DNA of 36,512 nucleotides from Clostridiales bacterium (GCA_004554085.1 SFNY01000017.1:1-36512); one strand, 5' to 3'. Positions 13,954-22,762 are shown, counted from the first letter of the stretch. The notes: a model not told the origin generated them from the sequence alone. Numbers and translations are program-made.

Positions 13954-15201
13954 TTACTTCTTCCCCTCCTTTGCGGTGCCGGATTTCACTTCGGCGGTCG
14001 CGGTCTGGGTGGACTTCTTCTTGCCGCCTAGCCACAGCTTGATGACCAGCGAGAAGGCCGACAGGTACACGATGACGGCGATGATGACGTCGGTGATGTA
14101 CTCGTTGTAGGCGGTGAGGTTGGTCAGCTGCAGGCCGGAGATGTCGAGCATCGACATGAAGATGCCGGTGAAGATGACGGCGATGGGGTTGTTCACCGCC
14201 AGCAGCGCCACGGGGATGCCGTTGAAGCCGGCGGAGGGCAGCGACTGGTAGGTGGACCAGTAGAACTCGGTGTTGCCGGAGAGGTAGTACAGCGAACCTG
14301 CCGCACCCGCCAGCGCGCCTGCGATGGCCATGGACAGCACGATGTTGCGCTTGTCCTTGATGCCGGCGTAGCGTGCAGCGAAGCGGTTGGAGCCGCAGGC
14401 CTTGAGCTCGTAGCCCAGGGTGGTCTTGGTCAGCAGGATGTACACCAGCACCGCCAGCAGGCAGGCGATGATGATGCCGCCGTTGACCTGAGAACCGGGG
14501 AAGAGCTTGTCCAGGCCCATCTTGGGGGTAGCCACGCCGTTGATCGTCGTCTTGTAGATGTAGCTGGTCTTGGTGTTCTCCACGATGTTCTTGAAGTTGG
14601 ACACCTCAAAGACCCAGGTGACCACGTTGGCGGCAATCCAGTTGGTCATGATGCAGGCCAGCACCTCGTTGATGTTGAGGGAGGCCTTGAGCAAGCCGGG
14701 AATCACGCCCCAGAGCGCGCCCGCGGCCATGCCGCCCAGCAGCGCCAGGAACCACACCACCATCGGCGGAATGGAGCTGGGGTTCACGCCGGGAATGGCC
14801 ATCTGCGAGGAGGGAAGACCCAGCGCGATGAACAGCGTGGCGGCGGTGCCCGCCAGATACTGTCCGGCTGCGCCGATGTTGAACAGGCCGGTCTTGAAGG
14901 CCACGGCCACGGAGAGACCGGTGAGGATCACCGGCGTTGCGCGGAAGAGCATGTTGCCCACGCTGGCCGGATTGAAGCCGAAGGTGAGGCTGCCGGCGAC
15001 GCTGCGGCCGGTGGAGAACAGGCCGAACAGCACCAGGCGGATGCCGTCCCAGGCGTTCTTCAGGCCCAGCGAGGGATTGAACAGGCCCACGATCAGAATG
15101 ACCAGCGCGCCCGCCGCCAGGCCGATGATGATGGATAGAAGGGACGCCAGCACCGAGCGGGCGCCGTCCTTTTGCAAGAGGGATGACTTGTTGTTGCTCA
15201 T
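13954..15201 (-). CDS. Nucleoside-type ABC transporter permease 1 (YufP/NupP-like)
   Basis: This 415-residue BPD_transp_2-family permease starts at ATG 15201, overlapping the stop codon of the ATPase gene (ATGA). It has around ten hydrophobic helices. The segment AFKTGLFNIGAAGQYLAGT and the coupling motif LKACGSNRFAARYAGI match the YufP/NupP group. It is longer than its partner permease, mainly because of an extracytoplasmic stretch (about residues 195-240, NFKNIVENTKTSYIYK...) and a Lys/Thr-rich cytoplasmic tail. Together with the second permease it forms the channel driven by the ATPase at 15198-16745. I see no unusual features beyond the missing binding protein. Confidence 0.9.
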   Translation of the reverse strand: MSNNKSSLLQKDGARSVLASLLSIIIGLAAGALVILIVGLFNPSLGLKNAWDGIRLVLFGLFSTGRSVAGSLTFGFNPASVGNMLFRATPVILTGLSVAVAFKTGLFNIGAAGQYLAGTAATLFIALGLPSSQMAIPGVNPSSIPPMVVWFLALLGGMAAGALWGVIPGLLKASLNINEVLACIMTNWIAANVVTWVFEVSNFKNIVENTKTSYIYKTTINGVATPKMGLDKLFPGSQVNGGIIIACLLAVLVYILLTKTTLGYELKACGSNRFAARYAGIKDKRNIVLSMAIAGALAGAAGSLYYLSGNTEFYWSTYQSLPSAGFNGIPVALLAVNNPIAVIFTGIFMSMLDISGLQLTNLTAYNEYITDVIIAVIVYLSAFSLVIKLWLGGKKKSTQTATAEVKSGTAKEGKK

Positions 15202-16745
15202 GCGCGCTCCTCCTTCTCCTGCTTCTTTGCGCCGGCCATGTACAGGCCCAGCTCCTCGACGGTGACATTTTTGGGATCGAATTCGCCGACGATCTCGCCC
15301 TCGTACATCACCAGGATGCGGTCGGACAGGTTCATGACCTCGTCCAGCTCCAGGGACACCAGCAGCACGGCCTTGCCTGCGTCGCGCTGGGCCACCAGCT
15401 GGCTGTGAATGTACTCGATCGCGCCCACGTCCAGGCCGCGGGTGGGCTGCACCGCCACGATCAGCGGAAGATCCCGGTCGATCTCGCGGGCGATGATGGC
15501 CTTCTGCTGGTTGCCGCCGGACATGCTGCGGGCCACGGTGATCGGGCCCTGGCCGGAGCGCACGTCGTACTGGGCGATCAGATCCTCGGCATATTTGCGC
15601 ACCTCGTCGAAGCGGATGAAGCCGCCCCTCTGGAAGCGGGGCTCATAGTACTTCTGCAGCACCATGTTCTGCTCCAGGGTGTAGTCCAGGATCAGGCCGT
15701 GCTTGTGGCGGTCCTCCGGGATGTGGCTCATGCCCGCCGCGCTGCGCGCGCGGATGGAGGCGTGGGTGACGTCCCTGCCGCAGAGCGTCACGCTGCCCGA
15801 GGCCGCCTTCTCCAAACCCGTCAGCGCGTGGATCAGCTCGGTCTGGCCGTTGCCGTCGATGCCCGCGATGCACAGGATCTCGCCCTTGCGCGCGGTGAAG
15901 CTCACGTTCCGCACGGCGTCCTTCTTGTACAGCTTGCTGGTGACGTGCAGGTTTTTCACCTCCAGCACCGGCTCGGTGGGATGGGCCTCGCCCTTCTCCA
16001 CCTCCAGCTGCACCGGGCGGCCGACCATCATGCGGCTCAGCTCGGCCTTGCTGGTGTCCTTCGTCTCCACGGTGCCCACGTACCTTCCCTTGCGCAGCAC
16101 GGTCACGCGGTCGGAGACCTCCATGATTTCATTCAGCTTGTGGGAGATGAACAGGATGCTCTTGCCCTCCCTGGTGAGACCGCGCATGATTTCCATCAGC
16201 TCCTCGATCTCCTGGGGGGTGAGCACGGCGGTGGGCTCGTCGAAGATCAGCACCTCGTTGTCGCGGTAGAGCATCTTCAGGATCTCCACGCGCTGCTGCA
16301 TGCCCACGGTGATGTCCTCGATCTTCGCGTCGAGATCCACCTTCAGGCCGTAGCGCTCGGAAAGCTCCTGCACCTTGCGCCGCGCCTCCTTCTTCTGAAG
16401 GAAGCCCAGCTTTGTATCCTCCGCGCCCAGAATGATGTTGTCCAGCACCGTGAACACGTCGATCAACTTGAAGTGCTGGTGCACCATGCCGATGTGAAGC
16501 GCGGTGGCGTCGTTGGGATTGTTGATCTGAACCTCTTTGCCGTCCTTCTTGATGACGCCGGCCTCGGGCTGATAGAGGCCGAACAGGACGCTCATCAGCG
16601 TCGATTTTCCGGCGCCGTTCTCGCCGAGCAGGGCATGGATCTCGCCCTTGCGCAGCTGCAATGTGATGTCATCGTTCGCCTTGATGCCGGGGAACTCCTT
16701 GGTGATGTGAAGCATTTCGATTACATACTGGGGCGCGTTGTCCAT
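15198..16745 (-). CDS. Nucleoside-type ABC transporter ATP-binding protein (YufO/NupO-like)
   Basis: The start is ATG 16745, with GGGAGGTG 5 nt upstream. The 515-residue protein has two ABC domains. Domain 1 carries Walker A GENGAGKST, signature VGMQQRVEI and Walker B LIFDEPTAVLTP. Domain 2 has the altered Walker A GIDGNGQTE, signature SGGNQQK and VAVQPTRGLD in place of Walker B. This asymmetry is normal for the family (YufO, BmpB, RbsA-like), in which one site hydrolyses ATP weakly or not at all. It energises the two permeases encoded next, with which it overlaps by 4 nt. Usually a BMP-type binding lipoprotein gene stands first in such operons. Here the gene directly follows its promoter and no such gene is found. 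Confidence 0.92.
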   Translation of the reverse strand: MDNAPQYVIEMLHITKEFPGIKANDDITLQLRKGEIHALLGENGAGKSTLMSVLFGLYQPEAGVIKKDGKEVQINNPNDATALHIGMVHQHFKLIDVFTVLDNIILGAEDTKLGFLQKKEARRKVQELSERYGLKVDLDAKIEDITVGMQQRVEILKMLYRDNEVLIFDEPTAVLTPQEIEELMEIMRGLTREGKSILFISHKLNEIMEVSDRVTVLRKGRYVGTVETKDTSKAELSRMMVGRPVQLEVEKGEAHPTEPVLEVKNLHVTSKLYKKDAVRNVSFTARKGEILCIAGIDGNGQTELIHALTGLEKAASGSVTLCGRDVTHASIRARSAAGMSHIPEDRHKHGLILDYTLEQNMVLQKYYEPRFQRGGFIRFDEVRKYAEDLIAQYDVRSGQGPITVARSMSGGNQQKAIIAREIDRDLPLIVAVQPTRGLDVGAIEYIHSQLVAQRDAGKAVLLVSLELDEVMNLSDRILVMYEGEIVGEFDPKNVTVEELGLYMAGAKKQEKEERA

Positions 16746-16777
16746 GCTGTCACCTCCCTTTCTGTCGGTTTGCGCAG

Positions 16778-16789
16778 TGCACGCGTGCA
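16778..16789. promoter_or_regulatory. Perfect 12-bp palindrome in the leader of the nucleoside ABC operon
   Basis: TGCACGCGTGCA lies about 9-20 nt downstream of the predicted transcript start. Its position suits a repressor operator that would block early elongation. No protein is assigned to it. Confidence 0.4.
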
Positions 16790-16804
16790 TATTTACATAG
16801 CTTC

Positions 16805-16833
16805 ATTATATTGTTTTCCCGCGCAAATTGCAA
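16805..16833 (-). promoter_or_regulatory. Sigma-A promoter of the nucleoside ABC operon
   Basis: On the minus strand, TTGCAA (16828-16833), 17 nt, then TATAAT (16805-16810). The start near 16798 gives a leader of about 53 nt. Confidence 0.8.
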
Positions 16834-16901
16834 GATATCAGGAGCGGAAATCCATAAACATATTTTACCCGCAGGGAAGTGCGCGCATGCGGCAAAAGGA
16901 A

Positions 16902-16949
16902 GCGAGGCTGTCCCGAACGGCTTCTTCTGCCATTTGGGGACAGCCTCGC
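16902..16949 (-). terminator. Terminator of the VanW-like gene
   Basis: A perfect 13-bp stem GCGAGGCTGTCCC (16902-16914) / GGGACAGCCTCGC (16937-16949). Read leftward it is followed by TTCCTTTTG. Its core resembles the GGGGCTGTCTC hairpin at 12804-12844. Confidence 0.75.
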
Positions 16950-16983
16950 GTATTTCACGGGCGCGCCGGAGCGCGGCCCGGAC

Positions 16984-18018
16984 TCAATCCTGATAGATCT
17001 CGCAGCACAGCTCGTCGCCGGAGACGTACACGGCGATGGTCAGCGGCTCGAAGCCGATGTTGCGGAAGGAGAAGTCGGTTCCGGCGGAGTAATCGGTGAG
17101 GATGGCGTCGTTGGAGCTGAGCACGTAGCTCTGGTTGTAGCGGCTGCCGTAGGTGGACTTCTCCACCACCGCCACGCAATCCAGGTTCTTCACCGCCAGC
17201 CACAGCGCGCTGGCCACCTGGGCCACGCCGCCGCCGGTGACGATCGCGCCGCGACCGTTGACCGCGTCCACATAGCCGCAGCGCGCGCTGCGGGGACCGA
17301 CGGAATCGTTGAAGGAGAACAGGTCGCCGCTGTCCAGCACGGTGTCGTTGATGCTGCTGGCCGCCAGCAGGATGTTGTTGCGCAGCGCGTCGTCCGCGCC
17401 GCTCAGGTCGATCCGGGAGCTGGCGATGGAGCGCATCGAGGGCTGCAGCGGCATCGCATCGAACCAGTTCAGCTCGTCGCCGCTGCCCACCGCGTCCAGG
17501 GTGATGGAGCAGTAGAGGTAGCTGTCGGTGGCCCACATCTCGATGAGCATGTCGTCCGAGTAATTGATGAAGGAGAAGTCCGAGCCGGTGGAGTAGTCCA
17601 CCATGATGGCGTCGCTGCCGTCGGACACGTAGTTGTCGCTGAACTTGCTGCCGTAGGTCAGCAGGCTGGTGTACTCCACGTCCGCGCCCAGCTGCTTCAG
17701 CGCCAGGTACAGCGTGGTGGCGCACTGGGCCACGCCGCCGCCGGTGACGCGCGCGCCCCGGCCGTTGGCCGCGCGCTGGTAGCCGTAGGCCTCCGTGCGG
17801 GGCCCGACGATCTCGTTGAAGGAAAAGCTCGCGCCGCAGGGAATGGTGATGCCGTTCAGGCTGCTCGCCGCGAGATTGACGTTGTTCAGCTTCGCGTAGG
17901 ACGAGCCCGCAAGCGTCGTGCGCGCGCTCACGCTGTCGGCCTCAGCAAGGGCCGGAGCCGCGCCCGCAGCGCCCAAACACAGCGCCAGTGTCAGAAAAAT
18001 CGCAAGAAAGCGCTTCAT
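16984..18018 (-). CDS. Secreted protein with two tandem VanW-like domains
   Basis: I chose ATG 18018, which follows GGGAGTG and gives a clear signal peptide (about 1-25, ending APALAEA). The 344-residue protein contains the VanW signature twice. The first is FSFNEIVGPRTEAYGY...GGGVAQCATTLY (about 65-110), the second FSFNDSVGPRSARCGY...GGGVAQVASALW. Each is followed by the YGSKFS/YGSRYN...DAIxxDYSxGxDFSF pattern. VanW is a domain of unknown function found in vancomycin-resistance clusters and many Gram-positive wall proteins. In most relatives the loop reads GGGxCQ; here both copies have Ala in place of Cys. There is no membrane anchor, so it is probably secreted. It is not in a van cluster, so resistance cannot be inferred. 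An envelope role is likely. Confidence 0.82.
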   Translation of the reverse strand: MKRFLAIFLTLALCLGAAGAAPALAEADSVSARTTLAGSSYAKLNNVNLAASSLNGITIPCGASFSFNEIVGPRTEAYGYQRAANGRGARVTGGGVAQCATTLYLALKQLGADVEYTSLLTYGSKFSDNYVSDGSDAIMVDYSTGSDFSFINYSDDMLIEMWATDSYLYCSITLDAVGSGDELNWFDAMPLQPSMRSIASSRIDLSGADDALRNNILLAASSINDTVLDSGDLFSFNDSVGPRSARCGYVDAVNGRGAIVTGGGVAQVASALWLAVKNLDCVAVVEKSTYGSRYNQSYVLSSNDAILTDYSAGTDFSFRNIGFEPLTIAVYVSGDELCCEIYQD

Positions 18019-18106
18019 GTTCGTCACTCCCGTCTCGTTTGATCTTGTGCCCCTTTGACGCGGCAAAACCGGATTTGGTTCCCGCGCCGTCCGCCCGGAG
18101 CTCGCC

Positions 18107-18826
18107 TCAGGCGGACAGGAAGATTTCGTCGTAGGCGTCGCCCTGCTCCACGTGCAGCCGGCTCAGCCGCGCCAGCTCCAGGATTGCCAGGAACATGGTG
18201 ATGACCTCCTCGCGGCTGTAATCCTGGGCGAAGAGCTCGGTGAAGCGGCAGCTGCCGCCGCTCTTCAGCCGCCGGGAGATGCGCAGCATGCAGCCCGCCA
18301 CGGTAAAGCTGTCGCGGCGAATCTCGCGCTGGGCCATGTTCTCGCTGCGCTCGGCGGCCTCGGCGCGCTCCAGCACCTTCTTGAAGGCCTTCGCCAGCTT
18401 CTCCAGCGTCAGCCCCGTGATCTCGATGCTCGGCGGCGGCAGGGGATATTCCTCGGGCAGCTTGGTCAGCAGCGCGCGGGCCTCCTCCTCCAGCTGGTGC
18501 ATCCGGGCGGAGATCTCCTTGAACTGCTTGTATTCGGTCAGCTGCCGGATCAGCTCCTCCTCGGGAGACAGCGCGCCCTCCTCCTCGGGCTTGGGCGGTT
18601 TGGGCAGCATCGAGCGGGACTTGATCTCCAGCAGCGTCGCCGCCATCTGGAGAAACTCGCTGGCGGAGTCCATGTCCAGCTCGTCCACCAGCTTCATCGA
18701 TTCCAGATACTGCTCAGTGATCTCGCTGACGAAGATGTCCTGTATATCCAGCTTGGCGCTGGAGATCAGCGTCAGCAGCAGATCCAGCGGGCCGTCAAAC
18801 TGTTTCAGCGATACGATGTACGGCAT
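18107..18826 (-). CDS. scpA: Segregation and condensation protein A
   Basis: The start is ATG 18826, shortly after GGGGGAAG. The 239-residue protein matches the kleisin ScpA throughout. The N-terminal segment FDGPLDLLLTLISSAKLDIQDI (about 10-31) contacts the SMC neck, LQMAATLLEIKSRSMLP follows, the middle is charged and helical, and the C-terminal winged helix (about 180-239) includes FTELF and LAILELARL. ScpA bridges the SMC heads and, with ScpB, forms the condensin that compacts and segregates chromosomes. The gene lies 14 nt after the M50-type peptidase gene and appears co-transcribed. scpB, normally next to it, is about 14.6 kb away at 33428 in another operon. Confidence 0.93.
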   Translation of the reverse strand: MPYIVSLKQFDGPLDLLLTLISSAKLDIQDIFVSEITEQYLESMKLVDELDMDSASEFLQMAATLLEIKSRSMLPKPPKPEEEGALSPEEELIRQLTEYKQFKEISARMHQLEEEARALLTKLPEEYPLPPPSIEITGLTLEKLAKAFKKVLERAEAAERSENMAQREIRRDSFTVAGCMLRISRRLKSGGSCRFTELFAQDYSREEVITMFLAILELARLSRLHVEQGDAYDEIFLSA

Positions 18827-18840
18827 GCGTCTTCCCCCGC

Positions 18841-19686
18841 TTACAGCAGTCCCACCGCTCCGAACAGCGCATACATCGCGCTGCCCAGGCCGGTCATCAG
18901 CAGGTTCTCCACGAACAGGATGAGCTTGCTGATCACGGGCGTGCAGAAGATCAGCACCATCAGCACGCCATAGGCGATGCGCGAGACCTTCGGCGAGGCA
19001 AACGGCGATTTCCTCAGCAGCAGGTCGTTGAGCACGTGGTAGCCGTCCAGCGGCGGCACGGGGATCAGGTTGAACACCGCCAGCGCGATGTTCACCAGCA
19101 CAAAGTAGCTCAGCATCTGGTAGACGTAGCCCGCCATGCGGCCCAGCGCCGGGGCGATCAGGTAGTCCGCGATGTAAGGCGCCATGGTGAACAGGTCCTT
19201 CGTATTGAAGTAGTATTCGCCGGTGCACACCACGCGCTGGCCCAGCAGATTGGCCGTGAACATCCCGCCGGAGCCGATGGATGCGCTGTCGAGGTGGGGC
19301 AGGCCATGGATGGTGAAGCCCACGAAGCCGCACATCAGCAGGAAGCTCAATACGAACATCAGCAGGTTCATGGTCACGCCCGCGATGGAGACCTTCAGGT
19401 CGTCCCAGCGCAGGTTGCGGTAGTTGCGCGGATTCACCGGCACCGGCTTGGCCCAGCCGAAGCCCAGCAGCAGCATCATGACCGTGCCGACGGGATCCAG
19501 ATGCCTGGCGGGGTTCACGGTGAGTCGGCCCAGCATGCGTGCGGTGGGATCGCCGCAGCGGTTGGCCATCCAGGCGTGGGCGAACTCGTGCAGCGAGAGC
19601 GCCATGAAGCGGCCGGGGATGGAGAGCAGCAGGAAGATCAGCATCTCCCTGGGATTTTCCATAAAGGATGTGATGTAGCTGAACAA
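18841..19686 (-). CDS. Site-2 protease-type intramembrane metallopeptidase (M50 family)
   Basis: I chose TTG 19686 because AGGAG stands exactly 7 nt before it, and no ATG or GTG has a comparable site; ATG 19662 is an in-frame fallback. The protein has 281 residues and about six membrane helices. The zinc motif HEFAHAW lies in the first helical region, and the third ligand is Asp in NLIPVPPLDGYHVL. These are the marks of the small M50B/YwhC-like peptidases, which cut membrane proteins within the bilayer. A gene of this kind directly before scpA is common in Firmicutes. Its substrate is unknown. It has a strong promoter of its own, probably driving scpA too. Confidence 0.88.
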   Translation of the reverse strand: MFSYITSFMENPREMLIFLLLSIPGRFMALSLHEFAHAWMANRCGDPTARMLGRLTVNPARHLDPVGTVMMLLLGFGWAKPVPVNPRNYRNLRWDDLKVSIAGVTMNLLMFVLSFLLMCGFVGFTIHGLPHLDSASIGSGGMFTANLLGQRVVCTGEYYFNTKDLFTMAPYIADYLIAPALGRMAGYVYQMLSYFVLVNIALAVFNLIPVPPLDGYHVLNDLLLRKSPFASPKVSRIAYGVLMVLIFCTPVISKLILFVENLLMTGLGSAMYALFGAVGLL

Positions 19687-19745
19687 TGCATATCTCCTGT
19701 CGGATGGATTTGAAGCGGTTCGCCTGTGCAAATCATTTCTATTCT

Positions 19746-19774
19746 ATTATATCCGTTTTCCGCGCGTTGCGCAA
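19746..19774 (-). promoter_or_regulatory. Sigma-A promoter of the M50 peptidase-scpA operon
   Basis: On the minus strand, TTGCGC (19769-19774), 17 nt, then TATAAT (19746-19751). The start near 19739 leaves about 50 nt before the TTG at 19686. Confidence 0.75.
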
Positions 19775-19858
19775 GCCCCGGCGCGGCGGCATGCCTCAGC
19801 GCAAAGGCCGTGGGACAGAAAGCAAAGGCTAAGAATTTGCAAAAAGATATTCCCACTC

Positions 19859-19887
19859 TTAACAAGCTAACATACATATGTTATAAT
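19859..19887 (+). promoter_or_regulatory. Sigma-A promoter of the MBOAT/DHHW/RCC1-like cassette
   Basis: TTAACA (19859-19864), 17 nt, then TATAAT (19882-19887), with an extended -10 TGT just before it. The start near 19894 is about 50 nt upstream of the first gene. Confidence 0.8.
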
Positions 19888-19944
19888 TTTGTTTGTGGCA
19901 GTGCGGAATGCGTACACGAAAGAAATTGCAAAAGAGGTTGAGCC

Positions 19945-21360
19945 ATGGTCTTTTCAAGCCTGACATTTCTGCTCTATTTTCTGCCGATCGTTCTGATTTT
20001 GTACTTCGCCCGCAGGGATCTTCGCTGGCGCAACGGCGTGCTGCTGGTCGCGTCGCTGTTTTTCTATGCCTGGGGCGAGCCGATCTGGATTGTGGCCATG
20101 GTCGCCTCCACGGCGGTGAACTACTACTGCGCCCGGCGCATGGTTCGGGTCAAGGGCAAGCGCGCGCGCAGGAAGTGGATGATTCTGGGCGTGGGCGTGT
20201 CGGGGCTGCTGCTGTTCATCTTCAAGTACGCCTCCTTCTTCATCAATTCCGTGCTGGGCGTGGTCAGCCCGTCGGTGAAGGTGCCCGTGCTGGAGCTGCC
20301 CATCGGCATCTCCTTCTACACCTTCCAGGTGATCACCTACACGGTGGACGTCTACCGCAGAAAGGAGCGCCCGCAGAAGTACTTCACCCGGCTGCTGCTC
20401 TACGTCAGCTGCTTCCCGCAGCTGATCGCCGGGCCCATCGTGCAGTACGGCGACATTGCCGGCCAGATCGGACAGCGCCAGAGCACGCCGGAGGGCTTCT
20501 CCGCGGGCATGCAGCGCTTCGTGATCGGCCTGGGCAAGAAGGTCATCTTCGCCAACATCTGCGGCTCGGCGCTCTCTTCCATGCCCCTGGCGGGCGGCGG
20601 CGCGCAGCTCTCGGTGCTGGGCGCATGGTACGCGGCCTTCCTCTACACCCTTCAGATCTACTTTGACTTCTCCGGCTATTCGGACATGGCCATCGGCCTG
20701 GGACGCATCCTGGGCTTCACCTACAAGGAAAACTTCAATTATCCCTACGCCAGCACCTCGGTGCGCGAGTTCTGGCGGCGCTGGCACATCTCCCTGGGCA
20801 GCTTCTTCCGGGATTACGTCTACATCCCGCTGGGCGGCAACCGCCGGGGGCTGAGGCGCACGGTGTTCAACACCCTAGTGGTGTGGACGCTCACCGGCCT
20901 GTGGCACGGTGCGAACTGGACCTTCCTGCTCTGGGGCTTCTACTACGGCGCGCTGCTGACCATCGACCTGCTGGGCGGCAAGAAGGTGATCGCGGTGCTG
21001 CCCAAGGCGGTCAACTGGATCCTCACCATGGCGCTGGTCATTGTCAGCTGGGTGATCTTCTACTACGGCAGTCTCTCCCAGGCCTTTGAGCACATCGGCG
21101 CGATGTTCGGCGTCGGCAGCTGCGGCCTGATCGACGCCGCGTCGCTCACGATCATCAGGACCTACTCCATCTTCCCGCTGATCGCCTTCATCGCCAGCCT
21201 GCCGGTGGCCCGGTGGGCGCAGCGCATGCTGCAGCGCTTCGGTCTGCGCGAGCGCGGCATGGAGCGCGCCCGGGCGGCGTGGCTCAGCGTCTGTCTGGTG
21301 CTCAGTGTGCTGTTCCTGGTGGGCCAGACCTACAACCCCTTCATCTATTTCCAGTTCTGA
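19945..21360 (+). CDS. MBOAT-family membrane O-acyltransferase (AlgI/DltB-like)
   Basis: The start is ATG 19945, with AGAGG about 8 nt upstream. The 471-residue polytopic protein has about 10-12 helices and the MBOAT core: FFYAWGEPIWI near the N-terminus, PIGISFYTFQ, QLIAGPIVQY, FDFSGYSDMAIGLGRILGF, and REFWRRWHISLGSFFRDYVYIPLGG. The invariant histidine is His321 in LWHGANW. Relatives such as AlgI, DltB and PatA move acyl (often acetyl) groups across the membrane onto surface polysaccharides. The next gene encodes a DHHW protein, the usual partner in such systems, 15 nt downstream. I infer acylation of a cell-surface glycan. The target is unknown because no glycan-synthesis genes are in the window. 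Confidence 0.93.
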   Translation: MVFSSLTFLLYFLPIVLILYFARRDLRWRNGVLLVASLFFYAWGEPIWIVAMVASTAVNYYCARRMVRVKGKRARRKWMILGVGVSGLLLFIFKYASFFINSVLGVVSPSVKVPVLELPIGISFYTFQVITYTVDVYRRKERPQKYFTRLLLYVSCFPQLIAGPIVQYGDIAGQIGQRQSTPEGFSAGMQRFVIGLGKKVIFANICGSALSSMPLAGGGAQLSVLGAWYAAFLYTLQIYFDFSGYSDMAIGLGRILGFTYKENFNYPYASTSVREFWRRWHISLGSFFRDYVYIPLGGNRRGLRRTVFNTLVVWTLTGLWHGANWTFLLWGFYYGALLTIDLLGGKKVIAVLPKAVNWILTMALVIVSWVIFYYGSLSQAFEHIGAMFGVGSCGLIDAASLTIIRTYSIFPLIAFIASLPVARWAQRMLQRFGLRERGMERARAAWLSVCLVLSVLFLVGQTYNPFIYFQF

Positions 21361-21375
21361 TTCTCCGGAGGCGCT

Positions 21376-22749
21376 ATGAAACACAAACTTTCGTTTATGG
21401 TGGCGGTCTGGTGGGTGCTCGCCTGCGCCATCGCCGGAATCTTTCTGATGTGCACCTCCGACAAGGAGGATCACATCTCCGAGGCGGAAAACCGCATGCT
21501 CCAGGGCTTCCCCGAGCTCACGGCAAAGACCCTGTTCAACGATGAATTCACCGCGCAGTTCGACGCATTTCTGTCGGACAACTTCTTCGCGCGCGACGGC
21601 GTGGTGTCCTTTACCAACGGCCTGCTGGACGGCTTCTCCCTGCTCTCCGCCGACGACGCGCTGGCGCAGAAGACGGCGCAGATGGAGAGCGAGCTGGAGA
21701 CCGGCAACCTGAAGGTGGAGGGCGCGGACGAGGACGGCGCGGCGGACGAGGTGCCCGGCGTGATGCAGGTGAGCGCAATTCAGGCGGACAGCGATTCCCC
21801 GGAGGAGGACGACGCCGGGGAGGAGGGCGAGATCCTCGCCAACAACGGCGAGATTCCCATCACCGACGCGCACAGCTATCTGTACTACGAAAAGACAGAC
21901 GGCACGCTGCTGAAAAACTACACCTACGACAAGGACAAGATCGCCACCTATGCCGACACCCTGCGCGTCATGCAGAGCTACCTGCCCGCGGACGGCACGA
22001 TCTGCTTCACCCAGGTGCCGCTGGCCTCCATGGCCAACCGCTGGGTGTACCAGCAGGACGAGTTCTGCGGCTGGGGCAGCAGCGTGGAGATGATGCTGGA
22101 GGACTGTCTGCAGGGCACCGAGCGCATCTACGTGTTCAGCACCTACGACATTCTGGAGCCCTACATCACCGGCGACACCCCCATGTTCTATCACACCGAC
22201 CACCACTGGACGGCCGAGGGCGCGTACATCGTGTGCGCGGAGATGATGAAGAAGCTGGGCATGCCGGTCATCCCCTATGAGGAGTACGACTACAAGGCCA
22301 TCATCTCCAGCGACACGGCAAACGGCAACTACCACGACACCTTCAATGTGCTGTATCCGCTGCTGCCGGCGCAGAGCCTTGTAATGAGCGACACGGACAA
22401 GTTCAAGGAGATCGACCTGATGAACTACGGCTCCACCACCTACCGCAGCTTCATGAACAATACCCGCCTGCCCTGGAGAAAGATCATCACCGGCGCAAAC
22501 ACCGGACGGCGGGCGCTGGTGCTGTGCGACTCCTTCGGCAACGCCTTCACGCCCTACCTGCTGCCCTACTATGAGGAGGTGCACATGGCGGACTTCCGCA
22601 AGGGCAGCTACAGCAAGAGCGCGGTGGGCGGCTCCATCGGCCAGATGATCCAGAAGTACGGAATCGACGATGTGTACATCGTCACCTCCACCGCCAACGG
22701 TCTGCGCAAGGACAATTCCATCGTCTATCTGCGCGAATACTTGCAGTGA
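21376..22749 (+). CDS. DHHW-family protein (AlgJ/AlgX-like SGNH partner of MBOAT)
   Basis: The start is ATG 21376, with GGAGG 5 nt upstream. The 457-residue protein has one N-terminal membrane helix (about 8-26), so most of it lies outside the cell. The family motif DHHW is at 275-278 in FYHTDHHWTAEGAY, and CDSFGNAF near the C-terminus carries the serine of an SGNH-hydrolase-like site. DHHW proteins stand next to MBOAT acyltransferases in many Firmicutes and are thought to complete acyl transfer to the polysaccharide outside, like AlgJ/AlgX. A strongly acidic insert (about 95-155, rich in Asp/Glu) between the membrane helix and the domain is unusual and may be a flexible linker or calcium site. 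It lies 15 nt after the MBOAT gene and 13 nt before the RCC1-like gene. Confidence 0.88.
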   Translation: MKHKLSFMVAVWWVLACAIAGIFLMCTSDKEDHISEAENRMLQGFPELTAKTLFNDEFTAQFDAFLSDNFFARDGVVSFTNGLLDGFSLLSADDALAQKTAQMESELETGNLKVEGADEDGAADEVPGVMQVSAIQADSDSPEEDDAGEEGEILANNGEIPITDAHSYLYYEKTDGTLLKNYTYDKDKIATYADTLRVMQSYLPADGTICFTQVPLASMANRWVYQQDEFCGWGSSVEMMLEDCLQGTERIYVFSTYDILEPYITGDTPMFYHTDHHWTAEGAYIVCAEMMKKLGMPVIPYEEYDYKAIISSDTANGNYHDTFNVLYPLLPAQSLVMSDTDKFKEIDLMNYGSTTYRSFMNNTRLPWRKIITGANTGRRALVLCDSFGNAFTPYLLPYYEEVHMADFRKGSYSKSAVGGSIGQMIQKYGIDDVYIVTSTANGLRKDNSIVYLREYLQ

Positions 22750-22762
22750 GGGGGTGTGCCAG

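Noticed and set aside
15183..17099. Plus-strand open frame of 638 codons across the nucleoside ABC ATPase
   Set aside because: It runs antisense to a conserved ATPase and through its promoter and a terminator.
16984..18018. Vancomycin resistance locus
   Set aside because: VanW domains are common in ordinary wall proteins, and no vanA/B, vanH, vanX or vanRS gene is present.
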